This document shows, piece after piece, positions 1 to 6,997 of a DNA stretch of 27,635 bases. This DNA is from Lichenicola sp964247735 (GTDB lineage Bacteria; Pseudomonadota; Alphaproteobacteria; Acetobacterales; Acetobacteraceae), in NCBI GenBank assembly GCA_964247735.1, contig CAXTVS010000044.1:1-27635 (forward strand), in the 5' to 3' direction. Position 1 is the first letter of the stretch. Each line of letters begins with the position of its first letter. Under the pieces are notes generated by a model. That model did not search any database. It worked only from the letters and a program-made list of their open reading frames with translations, and was not told where the DNA came from. The translations under genes and the position numbers were made by a program.

Positions 1-713
1 CCCAGGCGGTCGCCGTGGCGCAGGCCGCGGAGGAGTCGAGCACGGGCGTGCAGACCGTGGCGGCGGCGGCGGAGCAGCTGTCGTCGTCGATCGCCGAGAT
101 CAACCACCAGGTGACGAGCTCGGCCAACCTGACGGGCAAGGCGGTCGGCAGCGTGCGCCGCACCGACGACACGGTGCGGGCGCTGTCGGAAAGTGCGGTG
201 CGGATCGGCAAGGTGGTGGAGCTGATCACCTCCATCGCCAGCCAGACCAACCTGCTGGCGCTGAACGCGACCATCGAGGCGGCACGCGCCGGCGACGCCG
301 GCAAGGGCTTCGCGGTGGTGGCGTCGGAGGTGAAGAGCCTGGCGCAGCAGACCGCGCGCGCCACCGACGAGATCGCGGCGCAGATCGCCCAGGTGCAGCA
401 GGCCACGGGCGGGGCGGTCGACGCCATCAGGCAGATCGGCGGGCTGATCGAGGAGGTCGGCGCCATCACCAACGCGATTGCCGCCGCGGTGGAGCAGCAG
501 GGCGCCGCCACGGCCGAGATCGCCCGCAACGTGCAGCAGACCGCCGCCAGCACCCGGATCGTGACCGGCAACATTTCCGGCGTCAGCCGCGCTGCCAACG
601 ACACCGGCGCGGCGGCGAGCGAGGTGCTGGGTGCCGCCGGCGACCTGTCGCGTCAGGCGGGAACGCTGTCGGTCGAGGTGAACAGCTTCATCTCGAAGGT
701 GCGGGTGGCCTGA
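1..713 (+). CDS. Methyl-accepting chemotaxis protein, C-terminal part (5' truncated by window)
   Basis: Cytoplasmic signalling domain of a chemoreceptor, which relays ligand or redox sensing to CheA/CheW. The reading frame is open from base 3, so the gene starts upstream of the window; the GTG at 15 is only an internal codon. The diagnostic hairpin tip is present: QTNLLALNATIEAARAGD, then GKGFAVVASEVKSLAQQT (about bases 240-360). It is flanked by Ala/Gln/Glu-rich heptad repeats that form the antiparallel coiled coil. The protein ends SVEVNSFISKVRVA, without a C-terminal NWETF-type tether for CheR/CheB. The sensor domain and any membrane segments are not visible, so the ligand cannot be inferred. 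Family assignment is secure. Confidence 0.95.
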   Translation, partial: QAVAVAQAAEESSTGVQTVAAAAEQLSSSIAEINHQVTSSANLTGKAVGSVRRTDDTVRALSESAVRIGKVVELITSIASQTNLLALNATIEAARAGDAGKGFAVVASEVKSLAQQTARATDEIAAQIAQVQQATGGAVDAIRQIGGLIEEVGAITNAIAAAVEQQGAATAEIARNVQQTAASTRIVTGNISGVSRAANDTGAAASEVLGAAGDLSRQAGTLSVEVNSFISKVRVA

Positions 714-728
714 CGGAAGGCTGCGCTA

Positions 729-778
729 GCCGGGAACGGCGACGGGCGGTAGACCTCATACGCCGACGGGTTCCCGGC
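729..778 (+). terminator. Inverted repeat downstream of the chemoreceptor gene, possible terminator
   Basis: A perfect 9-bp inverted repeat, GCCGGGAAC at 729-737 and GTTCCCGGC at 770-778, lies 15 bp after the receptor stop codon. A second short pair (CGGCG at 737-741, CGCCG at 761-765) could extend the stem inward. No T tract follows, so the terminator role is inferred from position and symmetry only. Confidence 0.35.
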
Positions 779-830
779 GGCGGTTGCGCCGGCCGTTCGG
801 AGGCCTTGCCCGTTGCCGAGACCAGACGCC

Positions 831-1391
831 ATGAGCCTGACACCGACCCTCGCCGCGCTGTTCGGGAGCGTCGCCACGGCGATCGCGATCTTCGGCGGCG
901 GCCTGGCGGTCGAGGCCTACAAGCGGCGTCGCGACCGGATGGGCATGGCGCTGGCGCTGGCGGGGGCGGTCGACGCGCTGCTGGGGCTGATCGAGACGCG
1001 TCAGATGACCGAAGAGCTGTGGACGGCGCTGGCGGAGCTGGACGCGGGGCACAGCGTCGAGTTCGGCGCCCTGATCAGCGACAACGCGCCGTTCCAAGCG
1101 ATCACCCTGTCGTATGCCGGCCAGCTCGGCAACCTCGGCGGCGACCTTCCGTTCCGGGTGGCCCGGTTCCTGACCTTCAGCCAAGGGCTGCAGCACGATC
1201 TCGCCCGTCTCGACCAGAGCAGGGACAGGCCGGACGTGCAGGCCATGCTCATCCGGCGGATGAGCCCGCTGTGGGAGAAGACGAAGGCGCTGGGTGTGAC
1301 GCTGGTGGCGGACCTGCGGCAGGCGGCTTCGGGGAGGCGTGCGGGTCGGCGTCGGCGACTAGGCCGTGACGCCTCGGCCAGGAGCGGCTAG
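831..1391 (+). CDS. Hypothetical membrane-anchored protein
   Basis: Encodes about 186 residues that I do not recognise. ATG at 831 is chosen over an in-frame TTG at 813 because the protein then begins directly with a hydrophobic segment (residues about 5-25, LAALFGSVATAIAIFGGGLA). A basic stretch follows (KRRRDR), which predicts one transmembrane helix with the rest in the cytoplasm. The remainder is mostly helical with no cysteine pairs or catalytic motif, and the C-terminus is Arg-rich. The Shine-Dalgarno signal is weak. Its stop codon overlaps the stop of the convergent protease gene. The codon pattern (third-position G/C) supports it as a real gene. Function unknown. Confidence 0.65.
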   Translation: MSLTPTLAALFGSVATAIAIFGGGLAVEAYKRRRDRMGMALALAGAVDALLGLIETRQMTEELWTALAELDAGHSVEFGALISDNAPFQAITLSYAGQLGNLGGDLPFRVARFLTFSQGLQHDLARLDQSRDRPDVQAMLIRRMSPLWEKTKALGVTLVADLRQAASGRRAGRRRRLGRDASARSG

Positions 1392-2347
1392 GGCGCGTGG
1401 GCGCTGGTGGCGGTAGGTGCGGCTTGCTGGGCCTGACCGGCGCCGGCGGCGACGGGCTGGATGAACAACGTTTGCCGCGGATAGGAGATCAGGACGCGGT
1501 TGAAGCGGAGGAAGTCGCGGCCGAGCAGGGTGGTGCCGGTCTGGACGTCGGCGACGTCGAAGCGGAAGTTGTTCATCCGCTCGTCGCCGACCTCCAGGCT
1601 GCCGAACCGGTGCCGCCGCACCTCGACGGCGTTCTCATCGATCCCGCGCGCGTTCCGGGCCCGGTCGGAGTCCAGGCCGTCCAGCGTCACGCCCGCGGCG
1701 AGCGCCTCCTTGCGATTGATCAGCGTGGAGGACGCGCCGGTGTCAAGGATGGCAGCCATCGGATGGCCGTCCAGCTTGATGTCGAGCGCGATCTGGTCGT
1801 CCTCGATCCGGAATGGAACCTCGAAGTAGGGTGGATCGAACGGCCGCATTGCCGAGTCGCAGCCGGTCGCGTGATAAAGGCCGAGATGCTGCCGCGGCAC
1901 GTCGACGTCGACGTCGTAGTTGGACAGGAAGTCGGCGCCGAACAGGCCGAGCACCGGCAACCCGTCGACCGGCCTGGAAAAGTCCGCCGCGACCGGCAGG
2001 TCCAGGCTGTGTGCGAGGCCGTGGCCGAGGCCGAGGTTGTGGACGGTCACGATCGGCGCCATGGTCATGCCGCCGATCCCGCCCAGGTTGACGAAGCGAG
2101 CGTCGGCGCCCGGACGCAGGTCGAACTGCTGCGCTCCGTTGCGGGATACGATCGAGACGAAAGCGCCGGTGTCTACGAAAAGTGCGACCTTCTGACCCTG
2201 GAAGGTAGCCTCGACCGCTGTGAGGCCAGTGTGTGGGAGCAGCGGAAGGTCGGCCACCGTGTCGACCCGGCAGCCTTGCGGCGCGGTGGCGGCACAGCCG
2301 GCCAGGACGACGCCCGGCAGCAGGACGGACAGGATGCGCAGGATCAT
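1388..2347 (-). CDS. Lipoprotein with two retropepsin-like aspartyl protease domains
   Basis: A 319-residue exported protein. The N-terminus is a lipoprotein signal peptide with lipobox LAGC (residues 15-18), so it is probably lipid-anchored in the periplasm. Two retropepsin-like domains follow in tandem. The first has the catalytic FVDTGAFVS motif with DTG at 59-61 and a GADFL element near 137-141. The second has ILDTGASST with DTG at 202-204 and a GRDFL element near 275-280. Retropepsins normally act as homodimers, each subunit giving one Asp; two DTG copies in one chain could form an active site intramolecularly, as in pepsin-like enzymes. The C-terminus is a low-complexity Ala/Gln/Pro tail. 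The substrate is unknown. ATG at 2347 has only a weak ribosome-binding site. Confidence 0.85.
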   Translation of the reverse strand: MILRILSVLLPGVVLAGCAATAPQGCRVDTVADLPLLPHTGLTAVEATFQGQKVALFVDTGAFVSIVSRNGAQQFDLRPGADARFVNLGGIGGMTMAPIVTVHNLGLGHGLAHSLDLPVAADFSRPVDGLPVLGLFGADFLSNYDVDVDVPRQHLGLYHATGCDSAMRPFDPPYFEVPFRIEDDQIALDIKLDGHPMAAILDTGASSTLINRKEALAAGVTLDGLDSDRARNARGIDENAVEVRRHRFGSLEVGDERMNNFRFDVADVQTGTTLLGRDFLRFNRVLISYPRQTLFIQPVAAGAGQAQQAAPTATSAHAP

Positions 2348-2434
2348 CGTCGCTCGCTGGTCGTGGAGCGGCCGGTTCCTGCCGCAGCCGAAACGGCTAC
2401 ACGGGCCGTTCGGCCGGGGTCAAGGCGAGGGCAG

Positions 2435-2472
2435 CGACCGGATCGTGCCCGGAGGGTGGGGCGATCCGGTCG
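2435..2472 (-). terminator. Hairpin downstream of the phospholipase C gene
   Basis: A perfect 11-bp inverted repeat, CGACCGGATCG at 2435-2445 and CGATCCGGTCG at 2462-2472, with a 16-nt loop, starts 15 bp beyond the phospholipase stop codon. No clear U tract follows on the minus strand. A terminator or 3'-end stabilising role is inferred from stem length and position. Confidence 0.5.
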
Positions 2473-2487
2473 ACGGAGGCTGGGGCC

Positions 2488-4569
2488 TCAGGCCGGCAGC
2501 CCGATCGCCGGGTCGGTGACGCTGTCGCGGCCGGTCTCGACGTGGCCGGCGAGCTGGCAGCCGAACGACTCGTCCTCCTCCACTGCAACGGACAAGTCGT
2601 ACCAGCCGAACAGCTCCGACAGCGCCAGGGCAACACTTTGTTGCTGGCCCGGCTGTATCGCCTGCCGGATGGTCTGGCGGGTGTAGGCGTCGCTCACCAT
2701 GGCATGCACGGCGACAGGACCGGTGTTGGCGATCAGCAGGACCAGGCCGGTGGAGGCCGCATCCTCCTGCGCGGTGACCATAAGATGGGCGTGGGCCACG
2801 GACGATAGGTAGCCGCGCCAAGCGCGCAGGAAGCCGTTTGGACCATACACTGACAGGTCGTAGCTGCCGTCGGCAGCAGCGGCCCAGCGGTCGGACAGGG
2901 TCAGGCCGGGCTCCACGGTGTAGCTGCGCGGCAGGTCCAGCGGATTGCCGGAGCGCACCTGGTAGACCGTGCCGACGCTGCCCGCGTTGCCAAACGAGAT
3001 CGCGAACTGGCCGGCCTGCAGGTCGGCCTGGCCCTGCGCCATCGGGCGGTAGGGCAGGGCGCGGGCGCGGCGCAGGCCGGGCTCCTGGGCCGGCAGGGCC
3101 TGGGAGGTGGGCGGCACTGGCTTGTAGTCGGGATGGCGCAGCGCGTCGGGCGGAGCGAAGGCAGCGGTGCCCGGAAGGGTGGCCAGGGCCTGATTCGGCG
3201 AGCGGAAGTCGAACGCCGAGGTGAGGTCGCCGGCGACGGCGCGGCGCCAGGGCGTGATGTTGGGCTCCTGCAGCAGCGGGTTCTCCGGGCCGAAGCGCTG
3301 CTCGATGAAGCGGATGATGGAGGTGTGGTCGAACAGCTGGCTGTTGACCCAGCCGCCCCTGCTCCAGGGCGACGCGACCAGCATCGGCACGCGTGCGCCG
3401 AGGCCGTAGGGGCCCGATTTGTACTCGGTGCTGCCTGGAAAGATCTCGTTGACGGTCGAGACGGTGGACTGGCCGTTGACGGCGGTCTGCGGCGGGGTCG
3501 GCGGCACCATGTGGTCGAAGAAGCCGTCGTTCTCGTCGTAGGTGATGATCAGGACGGTGCGGCTCCAGACGGCCGGATCGGCAGTCAGGATGTCGAGCAT
3601 CTGCGACACGTACCAGGCGCCGTAGTTGGCCGGCCAGTTCGGGTGCTCGGTGTAGGCCTCCGGAGCGACGATCCAGGATACCTGCGGCAGCGCGCCGTTC
3701 GACACGTCCTGGCGGAACTGGTCGAACAGGGTGCCGGAGGCGGAGATGTCGGTGCCGGTCTTGGCGCCGGCCGCGAGCGCGCTGCCGGCGGCGGCATCCT
3801 GGTACTGGTGGAAGTAGAGCAGCGAGTTGTCGCCGTAGTTGCCGATGTAGGCGTCCGACGTGTAGCCCCACTCACCGGCCTCGGTCAGGCCGGTGCCGAC
3901 GTCCTGGTAGATCTTCCAGGTGATGCCGGCGGCCTGCAGGCGCTCAGGATAGGTCGACCAGCCGTAGCCGGCCTCGGCGTTGTCCACCACCGGGCCGCCG
4001 CCGCTGCCGTCGTTGCCGACCCAGCCGGTCCACATGTAGTAGCGGTTCGGGTCGGTCGGCCCGAGCAGCGAGCAGTGGTAGGCGTCGCAGATCGTGAAGG
4101 CGTCGGCGAGCGCGTAGTGGAACGGGATGTCGGCGCGTGAGAGGTGCGCCATGGTGGTGGTGCCCTTGGCGGCGACCCAGCCGTCCCAGATCCCGTTGTT
4201 CCAGGCGACGTGGGTGGTTTCCCAGTCGTGGGCCAGGTCCTCGATGAATTGCAGGCCGAGGTCCGGCGCGGTGGGATGGAACGGCAGGACATAGCTGGCG
4301 CCGTCGGGCTGGTACCAGACCGGATTGCCGCCGGGCAAGCGCATCACGCGGGGGTCGGCAAAGCCGCGCACGCCCTGCAGCGTGCCGAAGTAGTGGTCGA
4401 AGGAGCGGTTCTCCTGCATCAGCACGACGATGTGCTCGACGTCGCGGATGGTGCCGGTGCGGTTGTTTGCCGGGATGGCAAGGGCGCGGCCGATGCTCTG
4501 CTGCATCGCGGTGGCGACAGCGCCGGAGCCGACGAGCTTCAGGAACGAGCGGCGATCGGGTGGGACCAC
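2488..4569 (-). CDS. Phosphocholine-specific phospholipase C, Tat-exported
   Basis: A 693-residue secreted enzyme of the PlcH/PlcN/AcpA superfamily, which cleaves phosphatidylcholine or sphingomyelin to phosphocholine plus diacylglycerol or ceramide. The N-terminus is a twin-arginine signal (RRSFLKL, residues 6-12). The catalytic N-terminal domain has ENRSFDHYFG (53-62), GPTDPNRYYMWTG (170-182) and ITYDENDGFFDH (342-353), all hallmark metal and nucleophile segments of this family. Two C-terminal beta domains of the phospholipase C C-terminal type (about 480-680) complete the usual length. Translation starts at GTG 4569 with an excellent Shine-Dalgarno AGGAGG (4580-4585). It is divergent from a metallophosphoesterase gene and preceded by Pho-box-like repeats, which fits induction under phosphate starvation. 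Confidence 0.93.
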   Translation of the reverse strand: MVPPDRRSFLKLVGSGAVATAMQQSIGRALAIPANNRTGTIRDVEHIVVLMQENRSFDHYFGTLQGVRGFADPRVMRLPGGNPVWYQPDGASYVLPFHPTAPDLGLQFIEDLAHDWETTHVAWNNGIWDGWVAAKGTTTMAHLSRADIPFHYALADAFTICDAYHCSLLGPTDPNRYYMWTGWVGNDGSGGGPVVDNAEAGYGWSTYPERLQAAGITWKIYQDVGTGLTEAGEWGYTSDAYIGNYGDNSLLYFHQYQDAAAGSALAAGAKTGTDISASGTLFDQFRQDVSNGALPQVSWIVAPEAYTEHPNWPANYGAWYVSQMLDILTADPAVWSRTVLIITYDENDGFFDHMVPPTPPQTAVNGQSTVSTVNEIFPGSTEYKSGPYGLGARVPMLVASPWSRGGWVNSQLFDHTSIIRFIEQRFGPENPLLQEPNITPWRRAVAGDLTSAFDFRSPNQALATLPGTAAFAPPDALRHPDYKPVPPTSQALPAQEPGLRRARALPYRPMAQGQADLQAGQFAISFGNAGSVGTVYQVRSGNPLDLPRSYTVEPGLTLSDRWAAAADGSYDLSVYGPNGFLRAWRGYLSSVAHAHLMVTAQEDAASTGLVLLIANTGPVAVHAMVSDAYTRQTIRQAIQPGQQQSVALALSELFGWYDLSVAVEEDESFGCQLAGHVETGRDSVTDPAIGLPA

Positions 4570-4632
4570 GATGTATGAGCCTCCTCGGGTGCGACGGACG
4601 ACGTCCGCTGGACGCGTTCCTAGGGGCCGACG

Positions 4633-4661
4633 ATGACGGGGTAATGACGTGCGGGAGACAG
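4633..4661 (-). promoter_or_regulatory. Putative Pho box (three half-sites) upstream of phospholipase C
   Basis: Read on the minus strand there are three 7-bp half-sites resembling the PhoB consensus CTGTCAT: CTGTCTC (4661-4655), ACGTCAT (4650-4644) and CCGTCAT (4639-4633). Each is separated by exactly 4 bp, giving the 11-bp period typical of Pho boxes. By hand count they match the consensus at 5, 5 and 6 of 7 positions. A weak -10-like TAGGAA (4622-4617) follows 10 bp after the last half-site, and the phospholipase start is 63 bp downstream. The regulator itself is not in the window. Confidence 0.55.
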
Positions 4662-4687
4662 TTCGAAGATCACGCGCAACGGTCGCG

Positions 4688-4705
4688 CTGACTTCAAACC
4701 GTCAT
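4688..4705 (+). promoter_or_regulatory. Putative Pho box (two half-sites) upstream of the metallophosphoesterase
   Basis: On the plus strand, CTGACTT (4688-4694) and CCGTCAT (4699-4705) are separated by CAAA. This is the two-half-site Pho-box layout of 7+4+7 bp, with 5 and 6 of 7 matches to CTGTCAT. It points toward the metallophosphoesterase start 89 bp downstream. No convincing -10 hexamer follows at the ideal distance, so support is weaker than for the opposite-strand site. Confidence 0.42.
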
Positions 4706-4794
4706 CCTGGGACGAGGCGCAGGATGGCATAGCGTGGGAACCCGGCGGCCGACGCAGGAGCGGCTCGCGACGGGCGCGGCAGCAGGAGGCCCTC

Positions 4795-5736
4795 ATGATC
4801 CAACCCTGGACGCGACGCCGTTTCCTGTCGGCGGCCGGCGCGGCGGGGCTGGTGCAGGCAGGGACGCCGGTGGCGGTGGCGCGGCCCGGCTTGGTCCGGC
4901 CGCACGAGCCGTTCTCGTTCCTGTTCCTGACCGACACCCACCTGCAGCCGGAGCTGGATGCCGCGAAGGGATGTGCGATGGCGTTCGCCGCGGCACGCGC
5001 TGCGGGCGGCGATTTCGCGATCCAGGGCGGAGATCACGTGTTCGACGCTCTGGGAGTGCCGCGCCTGCGTGCCGACCGGCTGGTCTCGCTCTATGCGCGC
5101 ACCGAGCAGGATCTCGGGATGGCGGTGCATCACACCATCGGCAACCACGACTGTTTCGGCGTCTACCCGGCAAGCGGAGCGGTGCCGACGGATCCGCTCT
5201 ACGGCAAGAAGTTCTTCGAGGATCATTTTGGGCGGCTGTACTATGCGTTCGACCACCTCGGCGTGCACGTCGTCGTGCTGGACTCGATCGGGATCACGGC
5301 GGATCGCGACTACGAAGGCCGGATCGACGCGGAGCAGCTGACCTGGCTGGCAGCGGACCTCGGCGCGTTGCCGGCAGGAACGCCGATCGTGCTGGTCAGC
5401 CACATCCCGATCGTGACCGCGTATGACGGTTATGCCCCTCTGCCGCAGCCGGCGCCGCGTCGCCACAAGAACAGCATTGTCAACGGCTACGAGGTGATCG
5501 CGCTGCTGGCGGGACACAACGTGCTGGGCGTGCTGCAGGGACACACCCACGTCAACGAGACGGTGCTGTGGCGGGGCGTGCCGTATCTGACCTGCGGAGC
5601 GGTCAGCGGAAACTGGTGGCACGGCACGCATCTGGGCACGCCGGAAGGATTCACGATCGTGCGGGTCGAGGAGAACCGCCTATCTACCCGCTACGTGACG
5701 TACGGGTTCAGGAGCGTGGACCCGCACAACACGTAG
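4795..5736 (+). CDS. Tat-exported metallophosphoesterase (calcineurin-like)
   Basis: A 313-residue predicted periplasmic phosphatase or phosphodiesterase. It begins with a twin-arginine signal (TRRRFLSAAGAAG, residues 6-18). All dinuclear-metal motifs of the calcineurin-like family are visible: D47-x-H49 in LTDTHL, D80 in GGDHVFD, N117-H118 in GNHD, H203 in VSHIP and H250/H252 in GHTH. Start ATG 4795 has a strong Shine-Dalgarno AGGAGG (4784-4789). It is divergent from the phospholipase C gene, with Pho-box-like repeats between the two, so a role in releasing phosphate from phospholipid head groups is plausible. The actual substrate (phosphomonoester or diester) cannot be read from the sequence. 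Confidence 0.92.
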   Translation: MIQPWTRRRFLSAAGAAGLVQAGTPVAVARPGLVRPHEPFSFLFLTDTHLQPELDAAKGCAMAFAAARAAGGDFAIQGGDHVFDALGVPRLRADRLVSLYARTEQDLGMAVHHTIGNHDCFGVYPASGAVPTDPLYGKKFFEDHFGRLYYAFDHLGVHVVVLDSIGITADRDYEGRIDAEQLTWLAADLGALPAGTPIVLVSHIPIVTAYDGYAPLPQPAPRRHKNSIVNGYEVIALLAGHNVLGVLQGHTHVNETVLWRGVPYLTCGAVSGNWWHGTHLGTPEGFTIVRVEENRLSTRYVTYGFRSVDPHNT

Positions 5737-5764
5737 AAACGGCCGGGATCGCTCCCGGCCGTTT
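5737..5764. terminator. Bidirectional intrinsic terminator
   Basis: A perfect 12-bp stem, AAACGGCCGGGA at 5737-5748 and TCCCGGCCGTTT at 5753-5764, closes a TCGC tetraloop. It starts at the first base after the metallophosphoesterase stop and lies 26 bp beyond the stop of the convergent DUF892 gene. The A-rich left arm and T-rich right arm give a short T run in both directions. Confidence 0.8.
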
Positions 5765-5790
5765 CAGTCAGCGGTTCATCGAACCAAAGG

Positions 5791-6288
5791 CTAGGACGTA
5801 TGGTGGCTCAGGTAAGCCTGCACGATGTCGGGCAGGTGGGTGCCGAGCCAGTCGCCCATCTCCTGCTCCTCCTTCATCGACTGCTCCAGCACCGTTACGT
5901 CCTCCGACACGCCGGCGAGGTTGGCAAGCGTGATGAGCACCTTGTAGGAGCTGATTTCGTACGCCTTGTAGCCGATAGCGGCGAGGACGTTCTTCAGCAC
6001 CTCGTCGTCGGAGGTCACGTGGGCGAAGCCGGCCACGGTGGCCACCGTGCCGGCGACCAGCTCCTTGACGCCGGACTTGGCCGTGTCGCGCTTCGCCAGG
6101 AGGGCGTCTAGCCGGGCCGCCTGAGTTTCCGACCGCTGCATGTCCTGCTGCATCTGCGTGTGCAGCGCCGGATACGGCTCCATCCGGCCGAGCTGGTTCT
6201 TGATCGTCCCGATCGCCTGCGTTTCGACGGCGTGCTGGTTCCGGAGCCCGGTCAGGTACACGTCCATCGTCGCGTTCAAGCCACTCAT
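5791..6288 (-). CDS. DUF892 (YciE/YciF-type) ferritin-like protein
   Basis: A 165-residue cytoplasmic four-helix-bundle protein of the DUF892 family, which is linked to general stress responses and has a ferritin-like fold. Supporting features are the N-terminal NATMDVYLTGLRNQHAVETQ helix, the AYEISSYKVLITLANLAG segment (residues about 109-126) and the EEQEMGDWL helix near the C-terminus. These carry the Glu/His positions expected for a di-metal bundle, although metal binding has not been shown for most members. Start ATG 6288 has a Shine-Dalgarno (AGGAG, 7 bp upstream). It is the last gene before the bidirectional terminator and lies in the same direction as the DUF3429-like gene. Confidence 0.8.
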   Translation of the reverse strand: MSGLNATMDVYLTGLRNQHAVETQAIGTIKNQLGRMEPYPALHTQMQQDMQRSETQAARLDALLAKRDTAKSGVKELVAGTVATVAGFAHVTSDDEVLKNVLAAIGYKAYEISSYKVLITLANLAGVSEDVTVLEQSMKEEQEMGDWLGTHLPDIVQAYLSHHTS

Positions 6289-6351
6289 CTGACACTCCTG
6301 TTGGTCGGGCAGGGCAACGCCGTTTGCACGCGAGGGATCCGGCCGCGTCGA

Positions 6352-6870
6352 TCACAAAGTGCCGCGGTCTCGGCTGTCGTCGCTCCGGGCTTCGGCTCGC
6401 CACAGCAGGATCGACAGGCTGGCCAGAGGCACCAGCAACTGGACCGGCCGAATCCTGGCGAAGTAGCGGGGCGCCTCGTCGCGGCGCGCGGCCCGGACGT
6501 CGTCGACGCCCAGCAGGACGAAGCCGGACACCAGCGTGAGCAGCGACATCCGGCCGCGCGGCAGCACAAGGCTTCCAGCCCCGAGGCTGAAGAGCGAGAC
6601 GGTGGCGCCGATTTCGGAAACGGTCGATCCGCCGGGCTGGCGGAAGCTCAACCCGCGTCGCACGCCGGCCAGGAAACACAGGACGGCGCCGGCCCACAGG
6701 CTGCCGAGCCGCAGCGCCGGCCCGCGCCAGGAGGACGGCGCCAGCAGCACGGCAGCGGCGGCGGCGGCGGTCGGGACGGTGGCGGCGTAGGCGAGCAGCA
6801 GGCTCACCAGCGGCGTGCGGGGCTGCACCTGCTCGGTGCCATCCGTCAGCTTGACGTCGCCGATGCTCAT
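6352..6870 (-). CDS. DUF3429-like integral membrane protein
   Basis: About 172 residues with four or five hydrophobic helices, including LVSLLLAYAATVPTAAAA, LWAGAVLCFLAGVRRGLSF, the segment after ATVSLFSLGAG, LLTLVSGFVLLGV and LLVPLASLSILLW. The FLAGVRRGLSF segment resembles the conserved GG(V/I)xWGL signature of DUF3429 membrane proteins, whose function is unknown. ATG 6870 is preferred because the longer frame would run back to 7014 and overlap the start and Shine-Dalgarno of the divergent amidohydrolase. No good ribosome-binding site is seen at 6870. It lies 63 bp upstream of the DUF892 gene on the same strand, so they may be co-transcribed. Confidence 0.6.
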   Translation of the reverse strand: MSIGDVKLTDGTEQVQPRTPLVSLLLAYAATVPTAAAAAAVLLAPSSWRGPALRLGSLWAGAVLCFLAGVRRGLSFRQPGGSTVSEIGATVSLFSLGAGSLVLPRGRMSLLTLVSGFVLLGVDDVRAARRDEAPRYFARIRPVQLLVPLASLSILLWRAEARSDDSRDRGTL

Positions 6871-6997
6871 CACGGCACAACGGCAGAACCGGCCCGGCGT
6901 TTCCGCGCCCGGCCGTTTCCGGCGGTGGCCCGGGTAAACCAGGGGCAGGGTCGAGGCTTGAGGTGGGGACGTCGCCAACGGTTCGAGGAGGAAGCCC

